Shown: in pieces, positions 13,599 to 26,035 of the stretch
How positions within the stretch are numbered: position 1 is the first letter of the stretch
Layout of the letters: every line of letters starts with the position of its first letter
Assembly: GCA_944472135.2 (NCBI GenBank)
Contig: CALYDD020000394.1
Span: 223,128-287,127 of the forward strand
Origin: Trichobilharzia regenti
Taxonomy: Eukaryota; Platyhelminthes; Trematoda; Strigeidida; Schistosomatidae
DNA: 64,000 bases
Direction: 5' to 3'
Notes under the pieces: generated by a model
Database searches by the model: none
The model's input: the letters and a program-made list of their open reading frames with translations, nothing else
Told to the model about the DNA's origin: nothing
Translations under genes and position numbers: made by a program

Positions 13599-13989
13599 AA
13601 TTGAATGTTTATTCTGAAAGCATACCAGTCACAACAGCAGAATACAAATAAGCATATATATATATGCATATCGACTTGCAATCGTTGAATCCCTGGTTGA
13701 TTAATTGAAGGTGCAACGTGAATAATGCAGTCAATATTGCTGTGTTTCCTAATCGCTGCAAAAATTCGAGGATTATATATGTAGGACTAGGTGATGCATT
13801 TGGACGAATAACTTCATCAGGAATCAGAATGAATTTATTTCCCGCATTATAGTTAAAACAGGTGAGTTCCTTATTATATCTCTGAAAATGATCTCCGTAA
13901 CACTGTGTAGAATGTAGATATGATGGAGAAGATTTGGAATTTAGAATTTAGATTCTTTGTAGTTATTATTTTAAAATAGCAATTATTAT

Positions 13990-16050
13990 TCGTTTGGGTT
14001 CCAAGTGGAACAAAGAGCTTCAGCAACAAATATCCATTTTTTTCTATTTTCTTCCATCCTCTTCATCTGGGTCGACGATCGACCATCATCTCTATCTCTT
14101 CCACACACGATCTCCTCTGTGTAACCCTTCGGTTATAATTATTGCATGCGTCTTCTCTCTCAGTTGGAGTCCTGACGTTGCCGCCGTTTCAGCCAGTTTT
14201 TTGGTTTTCGCCTGTAAGTCTTTGAGTTTATGTGGCAATAGACATAATTTGTCTACGAAATCCAGTTCTTCTGAAGTCTCCTTACCGGTGGTCCAGCCTC
14301 CTCATGTCTTCTCGCTCCTCACAATCTGACGCATCATTCAGCCCAACACAATAAAGAATATCATCGTGCATGATATTAGGCAGCCAGCCTTGTTTTGCTC
14401 CTGTATTCATTTCTAACTTCCTAATGAGTTCCCCATTTTCAAATCACCTGACAGGTGACAATGTCACATGACCAGCTGTTCAATGAAGTTGATAAAGGAT
14501 TGATCGCTGCACGCTGTAGTGTTGAAGTAGTTTCCAAATAGCTTCGCGGTCGACACTGTCTGTCGAGGGCCCTTTTACAGTCAACGTTGTTGATGTAGAA
14601 AGAAATTTGACCACTGTCCTATTTTTGATTTAATTACGATGAGCAGAGTGGAAATAAGATTTACGTTTCCTGAATCTGGCTTGTTCTTGAGGACGGAGTT
14701 TCTGTATCCTGTGCGTCTTTTATTCTCGTCGCAATTACGTTACACAGTATTTTACTTGGCATTATTCCACATTAGTTCTTGCACAGAATTAAGTCGCCTA
14801 AGTTAGCCTTTCTTCCAAAGAGTAGGTACCTTTCCTTCTTTCCAAACCTGTTGCAATAATGGCATGAGTAAATCTGCGCAGTCTCTGGGTCAGATTCTAG
14901 GGGAATCCCGACTGGTCCTGCGGCTTTTCTAAGAAGCGTTCAGTAATTGGATCGCATCTCTAATTTCTGCTTTCATTGGACAATTGTTGTTCACTAGCAG
15001 TTCTATACCAGCTGTTGTCGTTGGTGTTTCTGAGTGAGCTGCCGGGGATGGTTGATTCAAGACTCTTTAAAAGTGATCAGCCCATTATTTTAGTTGTTTA
15101 TCCCCCTTAGTAACTAGGTTCCCTGGGCTATTTTAATAGGCTTTATCCTCGTTGATCTCTTGCCGAATAGATGCTTGGTTATCCGATTTAACGCTCTGGG
15201 GTCGCTTTTAACTGCCTGTTCTCCTTCAATTGCTAGTGTTTCGTGGATTCGTCTTTTGTCCTTCCTGGCACTCTTCTTCACTTTCCTCTTTATTCAGTGC
15301 AGTGTACATTGGACTCAGCTTCTCCTACTCTTGATCATAATTGAAATGATTTACCGTCTCTTTCACAATCCTTCTCCCTTCTGCAAACTTTCAGGTATCC
15401 GTTGAGGTCGGTTCCTTTTCTTTTCTCTCCTATATTTCCTGATATGGTGGTACATGTTTCCTTAAACATCAACTTCCGAGTATTGCAATGTTCTTCCACT
15501 CAGGTGACATGGCTCAAAATCGTTGTCAATGGCCAGCGCAGATGTATTCAGTCTCTGTAATCTTTCATATTCCTTTCTACCATTACCCATTCTGTTTCAC
15601 TCTTATACTTGTCAAACTCTATTGATTCTCTTCACCCATCTTCTTGTCTACCTCTGTATGCTATTTGGAACGTGGCAACTGGAACTGCTGCACTTCGGTG
15701 CCAAGTTCTATGTTGAATCCAGACAGACAGACAGGTTTCCTCTGTGATGCCTGGAATAGTATTTAACTTTGCTTTGATATCTGTGGTGAATGTGTCCTTT
15801 GTATTTATGTCTTTCAGTTTCTGAATTAACAACTTCAATTTTGACATATCTTCAGTGGCTTCCGCTTGACATGAATACTCCTTGGACCAGATAATAGTCT
15901 GACGCCATATCTGATCCTCTTCTCATGGTTGTGTCCAGCAGGCTGTGTTTCCCCTTCCATGAGATTGAGATGAAGTCTTTCTGGTTCGTTGTGTGTCCGT
16001 CAGATGAAACCCGTGTCCCTTTGCGTATATCCTTGTGTTTGTACACAAGG
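13990..16050 (-). mobile_element. Second RTE-clade LINE, highly degenerate
   Basis: Minus-strand element of the same general family as its left neighbour but far more diverged. Endonuclease remnants lie at 15850-16050: YKHKDIRKGTRVSS, NQKDFISISWKGKHSLLD and a SDYYLVQG equivalent of SDHYLV. RT remnants run through 14400-15200. The 3' end at about 13990-14040 reads, in the sense direction, GCTGAAGCTCTTTGTTCC and ends in an ATAATAATT tail, comparable to the other RTE ends here. It is 5'-truncated near 16050. No target duplication was recognised. Confidence 0.75.
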
Positions 16051-18345
16051 TTTATGTTGTCATCACTTCTTCTGCTTTCAAAATATGAAAGGATGACTGA
16101 AGGGAAGGGAGTACAGAAAACAGTGTAAGCTTGTAATATCAATTAGCAACTCCAGATTATAGTTTGTAAAATCTAAAACTTGCTGAGTGGTCTGAAATGA
16201 CTAAGATGAGTGACTAATTAAAATGCAGTTATCATAGGTGCGAGAGATTGATTCCACTCTTTTACTGCATGCACACTTTTAGTTTGAGATGTTTGATTGT
16301 AATTGATTCAACAAATCTGAGTGAAATTTCGTTTTTCGGATGTGTAATATTTCGAAGGACTTGAAAACCTAGACGAAATGAGCCGTACCGCAAGGTGTCT
16401 AGTAACTGCTTTTTGCTAATATGTGCTTCATTTTAATCAAATTATGGTAAAATATGCTCAGACGACACTGTGAAATCCTTGTTTTTTCTTCATAGATGTA
16501 ACAACTGATATGATATAAAATTATTATGCACTTCCAAAATGAAAACGTTTCGTTATTCGCTCTAACATTATTGAATATGGACTTATTTATGTCAGCAAGA
16601 GGAGGCTTTGAAGTAGACCTAATGATACCTATTATTTTCCCACTCTGAATTAAAATATATTTCAAATGAATTGTGTGCGGAAATCTCAATAAAATCTTTT
16701 CAAACTATTTCTTTTATATTCCAATATAAATGTTATTTTGCTCAATTTAATCACATGAATAACAAATGTATATCAGTCAAAGTTACATTTTTAAATGTGA
16801 AATGAATATCTTGTAAAATCACATGAATATTGAGCACCTTGGTTTCAACAATGAAACTAACCCTTTGGTGTAACTCTTCTTGTGTGTCACAGGTCAAATA
16901 GAAAAAATAACACACACAACTCAACTCTCGAAACTAACCCTTGATTGTCAATTTAACTTTGCAGATGGAAACAACCCTTTCGTGCCTCTATGTTACCGTA
17001 GATAATATTGAATCATTATATGTTTATATGCCATTTGCATCACGCATAGTATATTCTGTTAGCTGGATGATGATCATGTTATGCTGATTAGTTTTGCCTC
17101 CGAAATTTGGTTTCCCAGAACGAAAAAGGATTACTGAGATTTTAAATATAGCGTGTTTTCTAAAGTCACACTGTAGAAAAAACTTTCAGAGGGGACGTAT
17201 AATTTTCCGATAAACATACACCACTAACCTAACGACAGAGACGCCTCAGACGCCGAGTTTTCAAATGGATAAATCAGGGAAATTGCATAGACGTCGAACG
17301 TTGCGAAATATTGGAAAATTCAGAAAGGCATTTTATAGGAGCAGTTGCAAGTTTTACTAACATATTTGAATAACACAGATAAAGTGATTTAAGCAGTATT
17401 ATGGTTCACATTACTGCTGCTTTTTCATTTCATTGGTAACCTCCGTTTGCGTATTTGTTATACTGTGACCATAAATTATCCAGGATTATAAGTTCTAAAC
17501 ACAATTACTTTATTTAACTAATACGTTAAATTTCATTTCACGTGGTGATTTAATTATTCGTAAATAAATAAATAACTTTAAACAGTTTATCTGGTCGCAA
17601 AATACCTTCAACGAGAATGACGCTGGAAGCGATAAAGCTGCAAATTACTGTGCCTCTTTGACAGATGCGATTCAGCGTCAATTAATTCATCAAGTATACA
17701 ATCTAGCAGCTTCATTCTATGAAGAGAATATAACTACAAATAGACTGGTATGTAGAATAGAAATAACGCTCAAAATCCAAACGTATTCTCGTCAACACTG
17801 GCTTTCATACAGAATGGTTTCAACGCTTTCTAAGAGGATCGGTTTCATGTTTAAAAACTTAGGTCATTCCATCCAATAAGTTTTATGTGAATTCTATTTC
17901 TCACGTCATTCTGTCCAAAATATCTCTATTTTGTTTTCAACATTCTTTCTCTTACATTTCGCATATGCTTCGGTATTTATCTATTCGCGTTTTTGCAATA
18001 ATGCAGTTGACGCAAGTAGGTTTACATTTTCAAACTTTCTGTACTGCAAATCTGGCATGCAATGCACATGCATAACGAATAACTCTTCAAAATTTTGCGT
18101 CTTATGTACCATTCACATTATATCTATGCACAAGCACTTGAGGGATTATTATGTGCAAGGCATGCAAATAGTAGTCATAATATTCACCAGCAATAAGGTG
18201 AATAGAGAACTCATAGGTTATGCTAATAATAGTTGAGTTCCAGCCAAGAATCCAACCTAAATTGATATTTATTTATTCAGGTTCGAGACTCTTCACTGAC
18301 TTCGAATAGTTATTAGATAATGTAAAAGAAAATATCTGACCACAT
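16051..18345. other. No gene recognised
   Basis: AT-rich unassigned sequence. Short frames at 17658-17879 and 17931-18236 have no motifs. Confidence 0.45.
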
Positions 18346-18356
18346 AAGCAACTAAC

Positions 18357-18428
18357 GCGTCGGTGGTATAGCGGTTAGGACGTTCGCCGACCATGCACAT
18401 GGTGTGGGGTGCGATCCCCGGCTGGCGC
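18357..18428 (+). promoter_or_regulatory. tRNA-like Pol III internal promoter of the SINE
   Basis: Box A-like TAGCGGTTAGG (18369-18379) and box B-like GGTGCGATCCC (18409-18419) are spaced as in tRNA genes. The first seven bases, GCGTCGG, can pair with CTGGCGC near the end of the head, counting G-U pairs. The anticodon-arm region forms ACCATG/CATGGT. The T loop is about one base short and the D stem has mismatches, so this is a retroposon promoter rather than a working tRNA gene. Confidence 0.75.
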
Positions 18429-18592
18429 ACTCCTTTACCTCACTGAGCCAGAAATAATGCTGGTAAAGAGCAAAGGTTGGGCATGAGGCTAGCAACCCCA
18501 TCCTGTAAAAATTAAACACTGCTACAGAAACTTCAAGCCACTAGCTTGCAGCCCTATGTTTCACTGGGAACTGAAGGAAAATTATTATTATT
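18357..18592 (+). mobile_element. tRNA-derived SINE with RTE-like 3' tail
   Basis: A complete 236-bp SINE. It starts with a tRNA-like head (18357-18428), has an unrelated body, and ends with GCCCTATGTTTCACTGGGAA, an AAGGAAA block and an (ATT)n tail. The tail resembles the 3' ends of the RTE LINEs in this window. It is bounded by direct repeats AAGCAACTAAC (18346-18356) and AAGCCACTAAC (18593-18603), an 11-bp target-site duplication with one change. I see no hammerhead core, so I do not assign it to the ribozyme-bearing schistosome Sm-alpha family. Confidence 0.88.
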
Positions 18593-18603
18593 AAGCCACT
18601 AAC

Positions 18604-20589
18604 AGCAATTATCATTTGTTACTTTAGATTTCTGACATATGTTCACTGCAAACTGTTGATGTACTCATTATCATGGTACTATTATCATGGTAGTATTCTT
18701 CACACGCATCCTTATTACAATCGACTGATTTTAGAAAGTAAATGGCGAAAAATTCTTGAAGAAAAAAGCGTTCATATGAAGTATACAAATGTGTTTGGAC
18801 TAGAATGTAAGTAGAGAATTCCCAGCTTATAATGCTGATGGTGGATTCATCATAAATTCATCAGAACGCATAAAGTTTTAGGATTTCATCGAGCCAGCTG
18901 AATGGCAGTGACACTAGTGGACATACTAATTTATAGTGTTTTCAAATATGAAATCTTGTTTAGACAAGAATTAGACGATTTCACTCACAATATTTGTTGA
19001 ATTATTTTACACATTGTGATATCGTGATTCATTTTATAATTAATTTTTGACCATTTGTTTCGTCACCAAAACAACACCCTTGAGAAAGCCACTGGGAGCT
19101 GGAAAGCTATAAATAAAGGTCACTTACTTGGTGAATACGATACAGAACCAGTAAAGTCACCAGCTGTTAAATCAAGCACCATTATTTCTGTCACTAGGCT
19201 CAAATTCTCATAGGAATAAGAATAAAAAACTGCTTAGTAAATTCACTTACACTGTTTATCATTCAGAATAATTGTCACATCGCATTTAACCATATCTGCT
19301 GTGCTTAAGGTTCCGTTTATTTCGATTGTTCTGATTTCATCTTTTGTGTACGAACTGCATATCTCCAGTCCTACTGTTTTTACACATACCGATTTTGCAT
19401 TCATCTTTTGTTCTTTTCATTATTGCCTGACGGATCTGTCTTTTTGCAATAATTCAGATGACATGCGTACGTTTATTCACTGAAATCAGCTCTAGATATA
19501 ATTCATCACGACAAGAAATGAGTTCACGGAAATGAGACAATTTCTTAAGCTATTCACAAATAGTCAGAAACTTGTCAGATTTTACTACACTCATTACAAA
19601 CACAATATGATCTTTATATTCAATAGTAAAAATAATTATAAAACCATGTACCGCTGATGAATTAAAAATGAATAGTCATGTACCATTCATATCAACCAGT
19701 GTTGTTTTCCGGGCAGATTGATGTTACCTAACCACAGGACGACTGTTTTGCTAGTTTAGGGCCGAACTCTTCAGTGATGTGTCCAAATAAATTCATTTCA
19801 GAAGTCTAAATAAGTCCAAACTACTCGAGGTCCGGCTTGCTATTCGGGTGAACTTGTTATTCCATAAATGAAACTTGTACCTGACAAATTAGTTTGGAAT
19901 TTGGACAGTTCGAGATGAAGTTCGATAACAGTTTTCTTCAGAAACTGAAAGTATTCAGATCACAGTGTGTTATCTCCTTGAAACCTAATTGGGTAATCAA
20001 GAAACCAGCCCCTAGTGGATAGACCTGTGAACTATATCCCACCTCAAACTGTGTGGATTGCAAATTAACTAGTGGATTGCGGATTTGATCGATGAATAAG
20101 TATGCAGAAGCCAGAAATCACCCCGAAAGGTTTCAATTTCAGCAAAAATATCTAATTCAGTTCGTATTTTTCCATTCAAAGCTTTAGGTTGTTCGCAGTG
20201 GGCATCTAATTTTAGCCTTCTATAATCACAAACCATTTTAATTATTAGTTTATATAAGCGTACAATTACTACAAAATTCTTTCATAATAAGCGAAGTAGT
20301 CTTCACTATACTCCTTACTATTCTATAGGAAATTCACTGCATTTGTATTAATATTCAAGACACTTCTTGAGACGGCTTGTCGTGCCTTTGTGATTTTCAC
20401 TTAAGTGAGAATATTTTGAAAAACAATTCTGATATCTCAGGGAATTTTCGTGAGTAGAGTATTTCACCTTTATATAAATAAAACCTCAGTTTCTTGCAGA
20501 ATTCCAAGTTGATTTAAGAATGTGGTGTATTGTATATGTTGGATCACTGAATGAATTCAAGTAGAAATATATGCCAATTACTCATCTGT
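18604..20589. other. No gene recognised
   Basis: Unassigned AT-rich DNA. I see no motif-bearing frame or recognisable repeat copy. Confidence 0.45.
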
Positions 20590-20603
20590 AGGCCCTAGCG
20601 TTA

Positions 20604-21581
20604 TTATTAATATTTCCCTTTATTTCTTAGAGGAACATAGGGATTCAGCCACGTGTCTCCATTGCGCTCGGTTCTTTGCTAGAGTTTTCACCCGGCTCCA
20701 GGTTTGTCCACATGCTTTCATCTCCTCTTCACATGACCTCCTCCAAGTCACCCTTGCACTGATGACCAACTTGCCGATACCCTTTTGCCTGGTTCCATTC
20801 GAGCAATGGCTTGTCTAGTGATGTCACTTGATGGTTTCCACAGAGTATGACCAATCCATCTCCATTTATTCCTGCCTATTTGTTGCACAGTAGGTTCCTG
20901 GTTGGTTTACTCATTGCCAGGGGTCCCTGTTGCTGATCTTTTCTGGCCAGCCATCTGATCTTGAGTATTGAGCAAGGACAACTGTTAATGAAGGTCTGAG
21001 GTTTGTTTGAGATGCTCTTTATGACGTGCCAAGTCTCTGGTCGGTAAAGTAGCACTGACTTCAAATTGGAGTTGAAAATCCACACCTTGTTTTTCATACT
21101 GAGTGCTGTTGATATCTACACAGACTTGAGAGTAATGAAAGCTTGTCTTGCTATTCCGATTCTGGCTTTGATATCATCGTCAGTTCCGCCTGTAGTTGAA
21201 ACGATGCTTCCCAAGTAAGTGAACGAGGTTGTTTCTTTTAGGTTCTTCCCACTTATGCTGATTGTTTTCTGTTGCCTTTGTTTTCTCTGTCGGTGTTGGC
21301 CAAGAATCTTCATCACCTCTGTTTTATCTATGTTCACCTGAAGTCCTATCTTCTCTGGATGCTTCGTCTGCCAACTTGTTGCTTTTCACATGCATATCTT
21401 CCAGTTTGTGGGAAATCAGACATATATCATCGGCGAAGTCCAGATCCTACAAGTTTTTGTGTGAGTCCATTTAATTTCTATTTCCTCATTGCCCGTTTTC
21501 TGTTGCATTATCCAATCTACTCAATCAGTAGGATCATTGGCGATAGTAGACAGCCTTGCCTCTCTCCCATCCTCCCTTCGA
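20604..21581 (-). mobile_element. RTE-clade LINE, 3' kilobase only
   Basis: Minus-strand copy closely related to the element at 10807-13598, but cut in RT just upstream of the catalytic region (near 21580, QGCLLSPMI-like). The DLDFADDICLIS catalytic block is still readable in one frame near 21445. Further on come NLKETTSFTYLGSIVSTTGG (21230 region) and the C-terminal region, then the short 3' end with an ATT-type tail. Direct repeats AGGCCCTAGCGTTA (20590-20603) and AGGCCCTAATGTTA (21582-21595) flank it, a 14-bp target-site duplication with two differences. Several frameshifts; inactive. Confidence 0.87.
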
Positions 21582-21595
21582 AGGCCCTAATGTTA

Positions 21596-24500
21596 AATAA
21601 ATAATAATCTATCCTTTGTCATGGCCATCAAAATTTGTTGTAAAGCCATTACGAATGAATAACTACTATTGGGTGCATGAAAAAATCATCCACTTTATAA
21701 ATGTGGTGACAATTTCCCATGGAGGAAGAGAACAACTTCCCGCCTAAAGCTTCTATGAGTAAAAACATATTTTATATCAGAATGCTTCCCTTTTTGACAT
21801 CAGACAAAGAAATCACTTGGTTTGTTTTCTGTTCACGTACTAGTGAAGACACATGGTGGCTTTTGATGGTTTTTCAGTCCTTGAAATAGTCTACTCATAT
21901 ATTCGGCTTCGAAATGTATTGAGCATCTTTACATTCATCATTATAAGTGCCAGTGTGAACAGGGCTCACTGACTTACTTTGTTATTTTAGTGAAGTCATG
22001 TAAGTTAGTGTTAAGTCCGTTGGCTTGAATTCGTCAGTTTGTTCCATAGCATCGTAGTTTTCAAAATCGTATGCACTAATACGCTCATCAACAACCTGAC
22101 CATTCAGTTAATTGAAGGAGTACACAGAATACCAGATATTCCAGTGAATCAAGGATATAACTTGCTTCATTATGAATGGTACACAGGTATCGAAGTCTAT
22201 TGGCACTTCTATAATTCATGTGAAATATTTAATTTCAGCAATGTTTGGCTATTTTCTTCATAGAATCACACTGCATGCATGGCACACGTCATTATTTTTA
22301 AGAAATGTGTCAAATACTTTGCAGACTTTCTGTTTTCAACCATAGAGTATTTCCATTATGAAGTCCATATTCACATAATTTGTCACTAACATAGGTTGAA
22401 AGAAAATTTGTAGGCAGTACTAATTGTTGTTAGTCCATAATGGTCACAGCCACATGATAATCTACCTTCTCAGTTCAACGAGTCTCTATCTGGCCTCGTA
22501 TTGAATCTTCCTGAGATTTTGGAGACGTTAAGTTGTGACTAACACATTAACGTTGTTGTTATAATAGTTGTCAACTGCAGATTTATTTTTCACAACTCAT
22601 ACGGATCAACAATATGCCATCTCATATTACAGTAAAAGACAGACTTCCATCAACGAGTGAGTGCAGTAACTCTTCGTTTTCTGTATACTTTGACGCATCA
22701 TTGTATATTTCTATCACTCAGATGATGTTTATTTTAGCTTCAAAGTTCACTCTCTCTTGAACTATGAATTACTCTTAGCAGTAATACACCGAGCCAATAA
22801 TAAAAGGAATGAAGGTTAGATAACATCATAAAACTCATCCTATAAATCAGCCGCCAGGTTGATATTTGTAGCCACACCTATTTCATTACCGGAAGACATG
22901 TCACTATAACGACTAAAGCTTGTTAATCTATAGTCTGAAAAGGCAATGTGACACGAAATACTACCACTAGTCGGATGATGTTTAACTGATGAATATCAGA
23001 GGCTCATGTTAATGGGACAAGCTTTCGCAGAAAATACTCGCGCTGAGAAATAGCGAAACAGTAATCATTAAAAAAATGATGAAATATAAGTTCAGTTAAA
23101 TAAGTGCGTGAAAAGGCATTCTGGTGAAGTTTAACCACATCATTCACAGCAGCAGGACGATGAGACCTGACTTTGAACAGTTAATCAGATTGATGCTTTT
23201 GCATTCGGAAGGATTAATTTCTTTTCATTTGACAATTTTACGTCGGTCAGTTGTGTTGGAGATAAAGTGTCGTGGACATTCAGTTTTCTGGAGGATAGTC
23301 AAGGGATATTTCACATCTGCTCTCGTCAAAGTGAAAGGGTTGTATTGTTTCCTTGTGATTTCATTTGTATACAACCCTTTTCTGTTATACTGGGTTGTTG
23401 CCACTGCTACTGAATCTATGGTGTGTATGCGTTGATTTTCTGCATAACTGAGTTTCTGTCTTTCGCCTGAGTAGCATTATAAAAACAGAATTTCGTTTAC
23501 GGATTTTTTTCTTTAAAATTGGGTTTCACTAACGTCGCCGTTGAATTAATAATGAGTACTGTAACAGAATTGCAGAAATTGAGACCTCACTATTAACAAT
23601 CTGTCTACACTACTTATCCTTATCTGACCTAAATGCAATCCATCTGACATATTCATATCTTTATTTGTCCTAATTCCCTAATGATTCTCTTCATTTCGGG
23701 TTGACTACTATCGGGAATCATTGATGTCGCTGTTGTTCGACTACAGATATCACCATCGAGGTGTTTGAGTTTAGGAAAGATCACCTGTAGGACTTTGATC
23801 AAAACACTGATGAGAGATTGCAGGTGCACATATCTGAATCAGCTCTAAACGTGGGTTCGAAGCTTCCTTCCCCATTACCATCAACCATCTTACAACAATT
23901 TAAAGTGCAGACCAATGGAATACCAGCTAGCATGCTGGCCACATTACAAACCTAGCCGACAGAATTCAGTCTGCAGCAAACGGAAGACTAAACTCATGAC
24001 AATAGTTAATACTTGTTGTCCAACCAAATTATTTTTTCACTTTCATACTCATTTAGTTGACAGGGAGATGAGATATTTCAAATTATATCCCTGAAACATC
24101 CCTCTTTAAAGGATGAACATAATTTGTTCTCGATCTACATACAAATTCTTTCCATTATAGAAATCATTAAACTTCCAAATGGAAAGGGTAAGCTCCACGC
24201 CGAAATAATTTTGGTTTTCTTCTACCGTGAATTGATATAACCTCCAAAAATCCCTTTCACTCACACTGTTTATTACATGAATTCCATTGGATCAATTTAA
24301 ACAAAGCACTAGTGATACATAAGACAGTAAAAAATCGGTTCCATTTACAGTATACAAGGACCTCAGTGTTTTGTATTTCATCGAATCGGATTCATGCATA
24401 TACTGTGATAATTCCTAATTATCCTCCTTCATTTATCTACAATAATCTGAAATACACTGGAGTTGTAGTAAAAGTGTCATTCAAGTTTTATGCAGTTAAG

Positions 24501-24755
24501 AAGATAACGACGTAATGAATCCGTTTCATCGCGTCATTGCGTTGTTTAAATTAGAAACTTTGAATTTGTCAACGACATCGCGGTATAGTCACAACATCTG
24601 CACACTGTAATAGTTTATAGTAACATATGTGTCAGCTGAATACACACCACATGGTAAATGATGCTCTCTTACTATATGCAATATCCAATGAACAACCTGG
24701 AATGAAATTATGAAATAGTTCTGGTTTATAATCTGCAAATACGAAATGAAGGAAT
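21596..24755. other. No gene recognised
   Basis: Unassigned DNA. A plus-strand frame of 103 codons (23124-23435) shows no motif I can name. Confidence 0.45.
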
Positions 24756-24767
24756 GAATCTTCAACA

Positions 24768-26023
24768 ATAATATCAGTAAAAAGTTTGAGCATTTTGGAT
24801 TAGATCAAATAAAGTATAATTATATTTCAATAGTTTACACACAATGATAAGTTTTGTTGTTGGTAATATTTCGAGGAAAATTACTGCCCGTGTTCACACC
24901 ACTGTTGGAATTGTTTTATTCTCACATTTATGATTTGTACTCATATATATAGCTCATCAATTTTTTGCTCACTCATGTTTTTCTTGTATTCAGAATTATA
25001 TTCCAAGTTGTTGGTAGTTGTACTGAGTCACCCTTGTTACATGTATCCAGTTTGACCTTAATGAATACAGATTCTGTTATAAGTCTCTCTTTCCATTTGG
25101 TCATGTTAGTTTTCAGAATACACACATTGCTCCAATTGATATTGTGGTTTTTGTCCCATGCATGTGCAGCTATCGATGAATTTTTTTCAAGATTCTTGAA
25201 GGCTTGTGTTCCTGTTGGTTGACCTTTGGTTAGGCGTTTATGTTCGTTCACTCGTATTTTAAGTGATCTGGCCGTTTGCCCCACATATTTAGTCGGACAG
25301 TCAGCACATGACATTTTATAAATCAAATTGTTTTTATCCATCATTTTGATGGGATCCTTCAGTGAATTTATTTTATTCTTGATTAGATTCGTCGGTTTAA
25401 ACGTTGTTCGAATGCCGATATTCTTGAGGTTTCTTTGAATTGCCTCTGATGTACCATTTTTATATGGTATTGTGACTGTTTTTTTTTGCATTCTTCCATC
25501 TCGTTATTCTCCGATCTTACCCTCCTTTTTCCCTTTTTTATGTTATCTTTTCAAAATTTTTTTCGGTAGTTTTGTGAAGTAACATTTCGAATAGGACCTT
25601 TATCTCTTCACGCAGGTCGTCTGGTGTTGTTGTTAGTCTACGTATTCTATCTGCAAGACCTTGTATTAATCCTCGATTAACCGCGAGTGGATGAGCTCAA
25701 TGATAGTCAAGGAATCTTCCAGAGTGTGTGGTTTTTCTATATATCGTCGTTTTTATGCTACCATCTGTCGTTCCTTGTATTTTGTAATCTAACATAAGCA
25801 GTTCCCCAATTTCATTCTCTATTTCCATAGTGAATTTTATTGAGTCAGCATACCTATAATAATGATGAACTAAATATATATGGGTACAAATCATAAATGT
25901 GTGAATAAAACAATTCCATAAGTGGTATGAACACGGGCAGTAGAACATTTTGCTCGAAATATTACCAATAACAAAACAGTTATCATTGTGTGTAAACTAT
26001 TGAAATATAATTCAACTTTCTTT
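24768..26023 (-). mobile_element. PLE (CxxC GIY-YIG type) framed by inverted 3' tails
   Basis: A minus-strand PLE body (25865 down to 24973) is followed by its 3' tail (24972-24768). On the 5' side lies an inverted copy of the same tail (about 25866-26023). Shared blocks include the string beginning TTACACACAATGATAA and the segment ending GATTTGTACTCATATATA in each arm. GAATCTTCAACA (24756-24767) and GAATCTTCAGCA (26024-26035) flank the whole, an 11/12 target-site duplication. Both outer ends of the insertion are therefore 3' ends. A near twin lies at 59117-60449. Confidence 0.85.
24973..25865 (-). pseudogene. PLE C-terminal half: RT thumb and GIY-YIG
   Basis: The frame starts just after the RT catalytic box: 25858-25697 reads ADSIKFTMEIENE, the thumb-side block that follows motif C in PLEs, then a TTIYRKTTHSGRFLDYH block. 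After frame breaks near 25500-25690, a 172-codon frame (25491-24973) contains IPYKNGTSEAIQRNLKNIGI, then the GIY-YIG module at residues 58-84 (YKMSCADC..KYVGQTARSL, Arg 80, NEH). There is no RT catalytic core, so the copy cannot move by itself. In an intact PLE the GIY-YIG nuclease cuts DNA for insertion. Confidence 0.8.
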
Positions 26024-26035
26024 GAATCTTCAGCA

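Larger units (their letters stand above)
18346..18603. repeat. Target-site duplication pair around the SINE
   Basis: 18346-18356 and 18593-18603 differ at one position of 11. They abut the first base of the tRNA-like head and the last base of the ATT tail. Confidence 0.85.

Noticed and set aside
18357..18428. Functional tRNA gene
   Set aside because: The T loop and D stem are imperfect, and the sequence is the head of a SINE with flanking target duplications.
23720..23960. GGTTCGAAGC box B-like site as a SINE head
   Set aside because: No box A at the right distance, no second copy in the window and no tail or target duplication.
24768..24972. Hammerhead in the tail of the 24768-26023 and 59251-60449 PLEs
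   Set aside because: TTGATGA occurs after the stop, but no GAAA with flanking stems is found in any of the four tail copies.
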